Shown here piece after piece: positions 15,473-23,766 of a stretch of 64,000 nucleotides of DNA. A model generated the notes under the pieces. That model was given only the letters and a program-made list of their open reading frames with translations. It did no database searches and had not been told where the DNA came from. Source of the stretch: Glycomyces artemisiae (GTDB taxonomy: Bacteria; Actinomycetota; Actinomycetes; Mycobacteriales; Micromonosporaceae); assembly GCF_003002955.1 (NCBI RefSeq), contig NZ_PVTJ01000003.1, positions 124,001 to 188,000 of the forward strand. The letters run 5' to 3'. Within the stretch, counting starts at the first letter, position 1, and every line of letters starts with the position of its first letter. A program made the position numbers and the translations under genes.

Positions 15473-18400
15473 CCGACTTGACGTACGACGAGTTCGTCCG
15501 CACCGCGACCGCGGACCCCGCGGTCGTCGGGCTGGTCCTCATCGGATCGCACGCCCACGACGGGCTCGCCTCCGAGCGCTCCGACCACGACCTGTGGGTC
15601 GTGCTCGCCGACGGCGCCGCGAGCGAACTGCAAGCGCTGCATGGGCACCGAACGGACAAGCTCGACCTGGTGGTCATCACGCACACCCAGTTCCGGGCCG
15701 CGGGGATGCCGGGGTTCGCCCGGTACGCGCTGGCGCGCGGCAAGGTCGTCCTCGACCGGCTCGACGGCGGGATCGCCGCACTCGTCGCCGAGAAGCGGAC
15801 GCTCGGCGCCGAAGCGGCCCGCGCACTCGCGTCCGAGAGCCTCGACGGCTACGTGAACCTGCTCTACCGGTCGGCCAAGAACCACCGCGACGGCCTCGTC
15901 CTCGCCGCCCGGCTCGACGCGACCGAGAGCCTGGGGTACCTCCTCGACCACCTGTTCGCGGTCGACCGGCGCCCGCGCCCCTACAACCGGTACCTGGAGT
16001 GGGAGCTGGAGCGGTTCCCGCTGCCGGACTGGGAGACCGCGGCACTGCTGAAGTCGCTCGGCGCCGTCGCGGCGACCGGATCGCTCGACCGCCAGCGCGA
16101 GCTGTTCGCCGAGGTCGACGGCAGGGCCCGCGCCGCAGGGTTCGGCGACGACCTCGACTCGTGGGGCGAGGACCTGGCGCTGCTGCGTCCCTAACGGCCG
16201 CAGCCGGAACCCCTGCGGCGTCGCGTGGAAGCCCGCCTCCTGCAACGCGGCGGCGAGCGTCGAGCCGGGGGCGTAGGCGTCGTTGACGCGTTCGATGTGG
16301 AGCGGCCCGGTGCGGCCTTCGCGCACGGCGTCGGCGAGGGCCGCGGCGGCGGCGCTCAGGCGCGGGTCGGCCGAGAGGTCCGCGGCATCGGTCGCGGGCC
16401 AGGCGATAAGGGTCCGGCCGCCGCGTTCCACGTACAGGGCGAGTTCGCCGCCGACGAGGACCACGAGGGACCCGGCTTTGCGGCCGGGCTTGTGTCCGTC
16501 GGTGTCGGGCCAGGGCAGGGCCGCGCCGTAGGCGTTCGCGGGGTCGGCGGCGGCGAGGACGACTGCGGTGCCGTCGGCACGGTTCGCCATGGCGCGCAAC
16601 CGGTCCACTGCGCCCTCCATCGCGAACTGGGCCGCGCCGAGGCCGTCCACGACATAGCCGCGGCGGGCCCGCCCGGACTCCTCGAAGACCGACAGGACCC
16701 GGTAGACCTTCGCGAAGCCGCCTTCGACGCCTTCGGCCGCGACCGCGCCGCGGGTGACGACCCCGTGCCGGTCGAGCAGGGTGTGGGCGAGCGCGTGGGC
16801 GCGGACCGTGGGGTCCGGTTCCGGTGCGGGAAGGAGCGACCAGCGTCCGGCCGCTGTGGGGCCGCTGACGGGGCCCTGCTGCTGGCGCAGGTCGCGCCAG
16901 CCGCCGCCGTAGCGGGCGCGCGGGGCCGCGCGGCGGGCCCGGTGGGCGGTCGATCCGGCCGTGCGGCCCGAGCCGAGGAGCGCGCGCAGCGGCGCGAGCG
17001 TGTCGTTCGCGACCCGGCCGGTCCAGGCGAGGTCCCACAGGGCCGCAGTGAGATCGGCGTCGTTCGCTTCGGTGTGCTCGCGGACGCGGTCGGCGAGCTG
17101 GCGGTAGAAGAGCCCGTAGCCGCCGTCGAGCGCGTCGAGGATCGCGGCGTGCAGGCCGGTCGGTGCATCGCCGGGCGGAGGGAGGAGCAGCGGGGCGGTC
17201 TCGGCCGGGTAGAGCGCGACCCAGCCGTCGTTGCCGGGGAGCGATCCGGCGCCGGCCCACAGGACCTCGCCGGAGGAGGTCAGCTCGTCGAGCATCGCCG
17301 GGCGGTAGTCGGCCACGCGCGAGGGCAGGATCAGGGACTCCAGTGCGGAGGCGGGCACGGCCGCGCCCTGGAGCTGCTCGATCGCGCGGGCGAGGCCGTC
17401 GACGCCTTCGAGGCGGTCGTCCTCGGCGGACTTGCCGCCGACGTGCTGCCAGCGCGGCAGGAACTCGGCGAGCGCGGCGGGCGGGACGGGTTCGAGCTCC
17501 TTGCGGAGCGCGGCGAGGGAGCGGCGGCGCAGGCGGCGCAGCACGTCGGCGTCGCACCATTCGCGGTGCTCGCCGCCGGGCCGGAACTCGCCTTCGACGA
17601 GGCCGAGGTCCCGGAGGGCGCGTTCGGCGACGGCCCCGCCGAGGCCGAAGCGGGCGGCGGCGTCGGCGGTGGTGAAGGGGCCGTGGGTGCGGGCGTAGCG
17701 GGCGAGGAGGTCGCCGAGGGGGTCGTCCGCGGGTTCGGTGAACGCGGCGGGGAGTCCGGCGGGGATGACGGTGCCGAGGGCATCGCGGAGGCGTCCGGCG
17801 TCTTCGACTGCGGCCCAATGGGCGTGACCGGCGATGTCGACGCGGATGGCGCGGCCCGCGGCTTCGAGGGTCTCGGCCCAGGCCGCTTCGGCGCCGCGTT
17901 CGGCGAGCTCTGCGGGGGTGAGGGGGCCGAGGACGCGGAGGAGGTCGGCGACGCTCTCGGCGTCGCGGGCGGGGTAGGTGCGGCGCTGGATCTCGGCTTC
18001 GACGTCGGCGAGGACGCCGGGGTCGAAGAGGTCGCGCAGCTCGACCTGGCCGAGGAGGTCGGCGAGGAGGCGGGAGTCGAGGGAGAGGGCGGCGGCGCGG
18101 CGTTCGGCGAGCGGTGTGTCCCCTTCGTACATGAACTGGGCGACGTAGCCGAAGAGGAGGGACCGGGCGAACGGGGAGGGCTCGACGGTGGTGACCTCGA
18201 CGAGGCGCACGTCCCGGGTCCGGAGGTCGGCCATGAGGTCGGTGAGGCCGGGGACGTCGTAGACGTCCTGGAGGACTTCGCGGACGGCTTCGAGGATGAT
18301 CGGGAACGTGGGGAAGCGCCCGGCGACTTCGAGGAGCTGCGAGGAGCGCAGGCGCTGCTGCCACAGGGGCTGGCGCTTGCCGGGCTGGCGGTGCGGGAGC

Positions 18401-20760
18401 AGGAGCGCGCGGGAGGCGGCCTCGCGGAAGCGGGAGGCGAAGAGCGAGGAGCCGGAGACGGCGCGGGTGACGGTGTCGCCGATGGCGGCGGGGTCGAAGG
18501 CGAGGTCGTCGGCGTGGAGGGCCGGTTCGGCCTCGCCGGTGTCGGGCAGGCGCAGGACGATGCCGTCGTCGTGGTGCATGACCTGCGGGTCGAGGCCGTG
18601 GCGGTCGCGGAGGCGCTCGCCGAGGGCGAGGGCCCAGGGGGCGTGGACCTGGGCGCCGAACGGGGAGTGGATCACGACGCGCCAGTCGCCGGTCTCGTCG
18701 CGGAACCGCTCGATCAGGACGGTGCGGTCGTCGGGGACGAGGCCGGTGGCCTCGCGCTGCTCGGCGAGGTAGGCGATGGCGTTGCGGGCGGCGGAGTCGT
18801 CGAGTCCGGCGGCGGCGAGGCGGGCGTGCGCCGCCTCGTCGTCCATACTGGAGAGTTCGCGCACGAATGCGCCGAGGGCGCGGCCGAGTTCGAGGGGGCG
18901 GCCGAGGCCGTCGCCGTGCCAGAACGGGAGGCGGCCGGGCACGCCCGGCGCGGGCGAGACCATGACGCGGTCGCGGGTGATCTCCTCGATGCGCCACGAG
19001 GAGGTGCCGAGGGTGAAGACGTCGCCGACGCGGGACTCGTAGACCATCTCCTCGTCGAGTTCGCCGACGCGGCCGCCGCCGCGGCCGGTCGCGGCGCCCG
19101 TCAAGAACACCCCGAACAGGCCGCGGTCGGGGATGGTGCCCCCGGAGGTGACGGCGAGGCGCTGGGCGCCGGGGCGGCCGGTGACGGTGCCCGCGTTGCG
19201 GTCCCAGACCAGGCGCGGGCGCAGCTCGGCGAACGCGTCGGAGGGGTAGCGGCCCGCGAGCATGTCGAGGACCGCGTCGAACGCGGAGTCGGGGAGGGTC
19301 GCGAAGGGGGCGGCGCGGCGGACCAGGTCGAGCAGGTCGCCCACGTCCCACTCGTCCATGGCGGCCATGGCGACGAGCTGCTGGGCGAGGACGTCGAGCG
19401 GGTTGGCGGGGACGCGGAGCGCCTCGATGGCGCCCGCCTTCATGCGCTCGGCGACGACCGCGGACTGGATGAGGTCGGAGCGGACCTTCGGGAAGAACAC
19501 GCCGCGCGAGACCGCCCCGACCTGGTGCCCGGCGCGGCCGACGCGCTGGAGGCCGGAGGCGACCGACGGGGGCGCCTCCACCTGGACGACGAGGTCGACG
19601 GCGCCCATGTCGATGCCCAGTTCCAGGCTGGAGGTGGCGACGACGGCGGGCAGCCGCCCGGCCTTGAGGTCGCCTTCCACTTCGGCGCGCTGCTCCTTGG
19701 AGATCGAGCCGTGGTGGGTGCGCGACAGGACCGGCGGGGCCCCGGCGGCGGCCCCGGAGCCGCCCATGGCCGCGGCGGGCCCGTGCGACTCGGGCAGCGG
19801 TTCGCCGTGGCGGCGTTCGTACTCGATCTCGTTGAGGCGGTTGGAGAGCCGTTCGGCGACGCGGCGGGCGTTCGCGAAGACGATGGTCGAGCGGTGGGCC
19901 TCGACGAGGTCGACGATCCGCTCCTCCACGTGCGGCCAGATGGACCCGGCCGAGCGGGCCGCGGACGCGGTGGGCGCGACGGGCGCGTCGCCGAGCGCGG
20001 CCATGTCCTCGACGGGGACGACCACTTGCAGGTCCCAGCGCTTCTCGGAGGGCGGCTGCACGATCGCGACGTCGTGGCGCGGCGACAGGAACCGGGCGAC
20101 CTCTGCGACGGGCCGCACGGTCGCGGAGAGGCCGATGCGGCGCGCGGGCCGGGCCAGGCGGGCGTCCAGGCGCTCAAGGGACAGCGCGAGGTGCGCGCCG
20201 CGCTTGGTGCCCGCGACGGCGTGGACCTCGTCGAGGATCACGGTCTCCACGCCCGCGAGCGCGTCGCGGGCGCCGGAGGTGAGCATCAGGAACAGCGACT
20301 CGGGCGTGGTGATGAGGATGTCGGGGGGCCGGTTCGCGATCGAGCGGCGCTCGGCCTGCGGGGTGTCGCCCGAGCGGATCGCGGTGCGCACGTCCGGTTC
20401 GGGCAGGCCCAGGCGGCGGGCCTCGGCGCGGATGCCGTCGCGGGGCGCGGCGAGGTTGCGCTCAACGTCGACGCCGAGGGCCTTCAGCGGCGAGATGTAG
20501 AGGACGCGGCAGCGCTCCTTGGGTTCGGCGGGCACCGGGGCCGTCGCGAGCGCGTCAAGAGCCGACAGGAACGCGGCGAGGGTCTTGCCCGAGCCGGTGG
20601 GCGCCACGACGAGGACGTCCCGGTCCTCCGCGAGCGCCTCCCACGCGCCCTGCTGCGCGGGCGTCGGGTCGCCGAACGTCTGCGCGAACCACGAGGCGGT
20701 GGCCGGGGAGAACCGCGCGAGCGACGGGTGCGGCGCGGTGTTCGGCTCTCGACGGGACAT
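15442..20760 (-). CDS. lhr: Lhr-type ATP-dependent helicase with an unstopped C-terminal extension
   Basis: This is a superfamily-2 Lhr helicase. Walker A APTGSGKT is near residue 54, the DEVH box (LDEVHAVAG) near 180, motif III SAT near 225, and helicase-C motifs (TSSLELGIDMG, QRVGRAGHQVG) near 380-430. The long Lhr-specific C-terminal region follows. Recognisable Lhr sequence ends near nucleotide 16195 (GFRLRP), about 1520 residues, which is normal for actinobacterial Lhr. The frame then continues about 250 codons antisense to the complete nucleotidyltransferase gene before stopping at 15442. That tail has shadow-like composition and no motif. ATG 20760 gives the usual N terminus; an in-frame ATG at 20826 is an alternative. 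Lhr acts in DNA repair, where it unwinds DNA/RNA hybrids. Confidence 0.85.
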   Translation of the reverse strand: MSRREPNTAPHPSLARFSPATASWFAQTFGDPTPAQQGAWEALAEDRDVLVVAPTGSGKTLAAFLSALDALATAPVPAEPKERCRVLYISPLKALGVDVERNLAAPRDGIRAEARRLGLPEPDVRTAIRSGDTPQAERRSIANRPPDILITTPESLFLMLTSGARDALAGVETVILDEVHAVAGTKRGAHLALSLERLDARLARPARRIGLSATVRPVAEVARFLSPRHDVAIVQPPSEKRWDLQVVVPVEDMAALGDAPVAPTASAARSAGSIWPHVEERIVDLVEAHRSTIVFANARRVAERLSNRLNEIEYERRHGEPLPESHGPAAAMGGSGAAAGAPPVLSRTHHGSISKEQRAEVEGDLKAGRLPAVVATSSLELGIDMGAVDLVVQVEAPPSVASGLQRVGRAGHQVGAVSRGVFFPKVRSDLIQSAVVAERMKAGAIEALRVPANPLDVLAQQLVAMAAMDEWDVGDLLDLVRRAAPFATLPDSAFDAVLDMLAGRYPSDAFAELRPRLVWDRNAGTVTGRPGAQRLAVTSGGTIPDRGLFGVFLTGAATGRGGGRVGELDEEMVYESRVGDVFTLGTSSWRIEEITRDRVMVSPAPGVPGRLPFWHGDGLGRPLELGRALGAFVRELSSMDDEAAHARLAAAGLDDSAARNAIAYLAEQREATGLVPDDRTVLIERFRDETGDWRVVIHSPFGAQVHAPWALALGERLRDRHGLDPQVMHHDDGIVLRLPDTGEAEPALHADDLAFDPAAIGDTVTRAVSGSSLFASRFREAASRALLLPHRQPGKRQPLWQQRLRSSQLLEVAGRFPTFPIILEAVREVLQDVYDVPGLTDLMADLRTRDVRLVEVTTVEPSPFARSLLFGYVAQFMYEGDTPLAERRAAALSLDSRLLADLLGQVELRDLFDPGVLADVEAEIQRRTYPARDAESVADLLRVLGPLTPAELAERGAEAAWAETLEAAGRAIRVDIAGHAHWAAVEDAGRLRDALGTVIPAGLPAAFTEPADDPLGDLLARYARTHGPFTTADAAARFGLGGAVAERALRDLGLVEGEFRPGGEHREWCDADVLRRLRRRSLAALRKELEPVPPAALAEFLPRWQHVGGKSAEDDRLEGVDGLARAIEQLQGAAVPASALESLILPSRVADYRPAMLDELTSSGEVLWAGAGSLPGNDGWVALYPAETAPLLLPPPGDAPTGLHAAILDALDGGYGLFYRQLADRVREHTEANDADLTAALWDLAWTGRVANDTLAPLRALLGSGRTAGSTAHRARRAAPRARYGGGWRDLRQQQGPVSGPTAAGRWSLLPAPEPDPTVRAHALAHTLLDRHGVVTRGAVAAEGVEGGFAKVYRVLSVFEESGRARRGYVVDGLGAAQFAMEGAVDRLRAMANRADGTAVVLAAADPANAYGAALPWPDTDGHKPGRKAGSLVVLVGGELALYVERGGRTLIAWPATDAADLSADPRLSAAAAALADAVREGRTGPLHIERVNDAYAPGSTLAAALQEAGFHATPQGFRLRPLGTQQRQVLAPRVEVVAEPCGAGPAVDLGEQLALAVERSGRRDGAERLQQCRGLPVRQREPLQLPLQVPVVGARAPVDREQVVEEVPQALGRVEPGGEDEAVAVVLGRPVEQVHVAVEALGRECAGRFGAERPLLGDECGDPAVEPVEDDLAARQRVPGEPRHPRGPELGVRDDHQVELVRSVPMQRLQFARGAVGEHDPQVVVGALGGEPVVGVRSDEDQPDDRGVRGRGADELVVRQVGHRRRPILIQ
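15469..16194 (+). CDS. Nucleotidyltransferase-like protein
   Basis: The 241-residue protein has the nucleotidyltransferase signature GS-x10-DxD: IGSHAHDGLASERSDHDLWVV near 27-47, with the two metal-binding aspartates in DHDLW. This resembles streptomycin/kanamycin adenylyltransferase-like proteins and related small-molecule NTases. The rest is helical, with a YLLDHLFAVDRRPRPYNRYLEWEL segment typical of aminoglycoside-NTase-like C-terminal domains. It starts at GTG 15469, overlapping the kinase-like gene by 4 bp. The pair recalls antibiotic-modifying enzymes, but resistance is not shown. The whole gene is antisense to the 3-prime part of the lhr frame, and its TAA stop is the exact complement of an lhr TTA codon. 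Confidence 0.8.
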   Translation: MTDLTYDEFVRTATADPAVVGLVLIGSHAHDGLASERSDHDLWVVLADGAASELQALHGHRTDKLDLVVITHTQFRAAGMPGFARYALARGKVVLDRLDGGIAALVAEKRTLGAEAARALASESLDGYVNLLYRSAKNHRDGLVLAARLDATESLGYLLDHLFAVDRRPRPYNRYLEWELERFPLPDWETAALLKSLGAVAATGSLDRQRELFAEVDGRARAAGFGDDLDSWGEDLALLRP

Positions 20761-20826
20761 GCCGTCAATGGTGCCCCCGGGGACCGACACGGACCCCCGG
20801 TTCGCCGCCCGAAACCTTTCAGACAT

Positions 20827-20878
20827 GCGTCAAGAACGCGTATGGAACATCACAGCGGGCGTCAAGAACGCGTATGGA
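20827..20878. repeat. 20-bp direct repeat between divergent lhr and kup
   Basis: GCGTCAAGAACGCGTATGGA occurs at 20827-20846 and again at 20859-20878, spaced 32 bp start to start (about three helical turns). On the lhr strand each copy contains TTGACG. The distal copy's TTGACG with TACGCG 17 nt on could form an lhr promoter. The arrangement also suits a regulator binding on one face of the helix. Confidence 0.6.
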
Positions 20879-20953
20879 TTCGCGTCAACGGCCTCTGGAC
20901 CGGGCAATCGGCCCCCGGTTCGCGCTAGCGTGCGGCACCGGAAGGGAGCACAC

Positions 20954-22921
20954 GTGACCGCTCAAACCAGCGAGGGCAGGCTGGACCAGGAACCGGCCGG
21001 CCCGGCGCACGGGCATGCCTTGAAAGGCGGGCCGCTGCGCATGGGGCTGTTCCTCGGCGCACTCGGAGTCGTCTACGGCGACATCGGGACCAGCCCCATC
21101 TACGCCCTCCAGACGATCTTCAACCCCGGCGACCCGCACCCGGTCCCGGTGAACACGGAGAACGTCTTCGGGATCGTCTCCCTCATCTTCTGGTCGGTCA
21201 CGATCATCGTCACGGTCTTCTACGTGGGCCTGGCGATGCGCGCCGACAACGACGGCGAGGGCGGCATCATGGCGCTCATCACCCTCCTGCGCCGCCAGGT
21301 CGACAGCCGCGGCCGCAAGGCCGCGTTCGCGCTCGCCGCCCTCGGCATCTTCGGCGCCGCCCTGTTCCTCGGCGACTCCATGATCACCCCCGCGATCTCG
21401 GTCCTCTCCGCCGTCGAGGGCGTCAAGACCGTGTCGTCGGGCCTCGAAGCGGCCATCATCCCCGCGACCGCCGTCATCATCGTGCTGCTGTTCGCGCTCC
21501 AGAAGCGCGGCACGCACGTCATCGGCCGCTGGTTCGGCCCGATCATGGCCGTCTGGTTCGCCACCCTCGCGCTCTTCGGCATCGGCGGCATCGCCGGGAA
21601 CCCCGAGATCCTCCGGGCCCTCTCCCCCACCTACGCGATCGACTTCGTGTTCGGGAACTTCGGCGTCGCGTTCTTCGCGCTCGCCGCCGTCATCCTCACC
21701 TTCACCGGCGCCGAGGCGCTCTACGCCGACATGGGCCACTTCGGGCGCAAGCCCATCTCCCGCGCCTGGATCGCCGTCGTCTTCCCGTCGGTGATGCTCA
21801 ACTACATGGGCCAGGGCGCACTCATCCTGGAGGACTCCGGGAACGTCGCCGGGTCGTTCTTCCTCCTCGCCCCCGAGTTCCTGCGCATCCCCCTGCTGCT
21901 CCTCACCACCGTCGCCACCGTGATCGCCGCGCAGGCCGTCATCTCCGGCGCGTTCTCCGTCGCCTCGCAGGCCTCCGAGCTCGGCTACCTGCCGCGGCTG
22001 CGGATCGCGCACACCTCCGAGCACCAGTACGGGCAGATCTACGTGCCGTGGATCAACTGGCTGCTCATGGTGTCCGTGCTGGTCCTCGTGTTCGCGTTCC
22101 GCACCTCCGAGGCGCTCGCGTTCGCGTACGGCATGGCCGTGATCGGGACGATCACCATCGTGTCGCTGCTGTTCCTGTACGTCGCGCGCATCCGCTGGGG
22201 CGCGCCGCGCTGGGCGCTGGCGCTCGGCGGCGGCCTGCTCCTCGCGATCGACCTGGCGTTCCTGTCGGCCAGCTCGACGAAGATCATCCACGGCGCGTGG
22301 CTGCCGCTGCTCATCGGCGTGCTCGCGTTCACCGTCATGATCACCTGGCAGAAGGGCCGCGAGGTCGTCACGTTCGAGCGCGAGAGCCGCGAGGGCTCGC
22401 TTCAGGAGTTCGTCGAGAAGCTCCGCGAGGGCGAGCCGAAGGTCGCGCGCGTCCCCGGCACCGCCGTGTTCCTCGACCGCGGCAAGCACTCCGCGCCCCT
22501 CGCCATGCGCTCCAACCTGGAGCAGAACCACGCCCGGCACTCCCAGATCGTGATCCTCTCGGTCGTCACCGAACCGGTCCCGCGGGTCGCCGAGGACGAC
22601 CGGCTCACCGTCGACCAGCTCGGCGACGACCGGGACGGGGTCATGCACGTGACCGCCCGCTTCGGCTACATGGAGACCCCGGACGTGCCGCGCGCGCTCG
22701 AAGGGATCGAGCCCGAGCAGGCCGAGGGCCGCCGCCTCAACCTCCACCGGGCCACGTACTTCCTGTCGACGATCCAGCTCAAGCCCGGCAAGGCCCGGAC
22801 GATGGCGACCTGGCGCAAGCACCTGTTCATCGCCACGTCCCACATCACCGCCGACGCCGCCGAGCACTTCCGCCTCCCGCGCGAGCGCACGATGATCATC
22901 GGCTCGCACATCGAGGTCTGA
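20954..22921 (+). CDS. kup: Kup-family potassium transporter
   Basis: The 655-residue protein has about 12 membrane helices in the first 450 residues and a cytosolic tail. The family hallmark GVVYGDIGTSPIYAL lies near residues 35-50, and GEGGIMALITLLRR near 95-108. The tail keeps the VARVPGTAVFLDR segment (near 495) and ends ERTMIIGSHIEV. Kup proteins import K+ with protons and are often controlled by c-di-AMP at the tail. The start is GTG 20954, with an AAGGGAG Shine-Dalgarno 7-8 nt upstream. It is divergent from lhr across a 20-bp direct repeat. A strong terminator follows. No c-di-AMP riboswitch is evident in the short leader. Confidence 0.95.
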   Translation: MTAQTSEGRLDQEPAGPAHGHALKGGPLRMGLFLGALGVVYGDIGTSPIYALQTIFNPGDPHPVPVNTENVFGIVSLIFWSVTIIVTVFYVGLAMRADNDGEGGIMALITLLRRQVDSRGRKAAFALAALGIFGAALFLGDSMITPAISVLSAVEGVKTVSSGLEAAIIPATAVIIVLLFALQKRGTHVIGRWFGPIMAVWFATLALFGIGGIAGNPEILRALSPTYAIDFVFGNFGVAFFALAAVILTFTGAEALYADMGHFGRKPISRAWIAVVFPSVMLNYMGQGALILEDSGNVAGSFFLLAPEFLRIPLLLLTTVATVIAAQAVISGAFSVASQASELGYLPRLRIAHTSEHQYGQIYVPWINWLLMVSVLVLVFAFRTSEALAFAYGMAVIGTITIVSLLFLYVARIRWGAPRWALALGGGLLLAIDLAFLSASSTKIIHGAWLPLLIGVLAFTVMITWQKGREVVTFERESREGSLQEFVEKLREGEPKVARVPGTAVFLDRGKHSAPLAMRSNLEQNHARHSQIVILSVVTEPVPRVAEDDRLTVDQLGDDRDGVMHVTARFGYMETPDVPRALEGIEPEQAEGRRLNLHRATYFLSTIQLKPGKARTMATWRKHLFIATSHITADAAEHFRLPRERTMIIGSHIEV

Positions 22922-22964
22922 GGCCGGCCGGCACCTCGTCAAGGCCGTCGCCTGGACCTGCGGC

Positions 22965-23007
22965 ACGACGAGGCCGGGCGCCCCTTTCGGGCGCCCGGCC
23001 TCGTCGT
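22965..23007. terminator. Strong terminator after kup
   Basis: A perfect 19-bp stem (22965-22983 with 22989-23007) with loop CTTTC lies 44 nt after the kup stop. It is symmetric enough to serve both kup and the convergent fasciclin gene. Confidence 0.8.
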
Positions 23008-23015
23008 CTCTCGAA

Positions 23016-23054
23016 GCAGGCCGCCCCGCTTTGGACCGGGTCCGGGCGGCCTGC
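23016..23054 (-). terminator. Terminator hairpin after the fasciclin gene
   Basis: An 11-bp perfect stem (23016-23026 with 23044-23054) lies about 35 nt past the stop of the minus-strand fasciclin gene, next to the kup terminator. Confidence 0.55.
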
Positions 23055-23088
23055 GCTCCGGGACTCGCCGTGCGGCGGGCCCCGGACA

Positions 23089-23721
23089 TCACTGGGCGGG
23101 CATGAGCACCGTGTCGATGATGTAGACCGTGGCGTTCGCGGTCTGCACGTTGCCGCAGACCACGGCGGCCTCGCCGTTCACGGTGAAGTCCTCGCCGGAG
23201 CCCTCGACCGTCAGGTTCTCGCCCTGAAGGGTCGCGTGCTCGCCCGCGAGGTCCTCGGGCGCGAGCCGCCCGGCGACCACGTGGTAGGTCAGGATCGACG
23301 TGAGCGTCTCAGTGTCGGCCAGGACGGCCTGGAGGTCGGCCTCCGGGATTTTCGCGAACGCGTCGTTCGTGGGCGCGAACACGGTGATGTCCTCCGCGGT
23401 GTTGAGCGTGTCGACGAGCCCGGCCTCGGTCACCGCGGTGACCAGTGTGGACAGGACCGGGTTGTTGCTCGCGGCGGTCGCGACCGGGTCGTCGGCCATG
23501 CCGGTGAACGAGCCCTCGCCGTCGGCGGGGACCGCGGAGCACGCGGCGCCGAACTCGCCGGAGACGGGCGTCTCCTCGGTGGTCTCCTCCTGCGCAGACT
23601 CCGCACTGGACGTGGCGTCCTCGTTCGAGGTCCCGTCGCCGGAGCCGCACGCGGTGAAGACGAAGGCGCATCCGGCCGCGGCCAGCACGGCGCCTGCGCG
23701 GGTGAGCAGTCGAGTGTTCAT
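23089..23721 (-). CDS. Fasciclin-domain (FAS1) lipoprotein, MPT83/MPT70-like
   Basis: The 210-residue protein starts with a lipoprotein signal peptide whose lipobox FTAC puts the lipidated residue at Cys25. An acidic Ser/Glu/Thr linker (about 27-50) follows, then one FAS1 domain. H1 (TVFAPTNDAFAKIP, near 110-125) and H2-type YHVVAG (near 147) are seen, with a closing TVYIIDTVLMP. Mycobacterial MPT83/MPT70 are SigK-controlled relatives, and here the gene sits in a SigK/RskA/molybdopterin-oxidoreductase locus, which supports the same regulon. It is 45 bp downstream of the oxidoreductase stop on the same strand, and a small 8-bp GC hairpin (23744-23761) lies between. It is probably a cell-surface adhesion or redox-linked protein; its exact function is unknown. 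Confidence 0.9.
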   Translation of the reverse strand: MNTRLLTRAGAVLAAAGCAFVFTACGSGDGTSNEDATSSAESAQEETTEETPVSGEFGAACSAVPADGEGSFTGMADDPVATAASNNPVLSTLVTAVTEAGLVDTLNTAEDITVFAPTNDAFAKIPEADLQAVLADTETLTSILTYHVVAGRLAPEDLAGEHATLQGENLTVEGSGEDFTVNGEAAVVCGNVQTANATVYIIDTVLMPAQ

Positions 23722-23766
23722 GGTCTTGCCTCTCTGTCGGTTCGGGGCGCGGTCGCGCCCCGCGGT

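Noticed and set aside
16225-20928. A 1567-codon open frame on the plus strand, opposite lhr
   Set aside because: It is a codon-aligned antisense shadow of lhr in very GC-rich DNA, has no homology or Shine-Dalgarno and reads as Ala/Gly/Arg/Glu-rich low-complexity protein.
20827-20953. A c-di-AMP (ydaO-type) riboswitch before kup
   Set aside because: The leader from the direct repeats to the GTG start is too short, and no ydaO stem pattern could be recognised.
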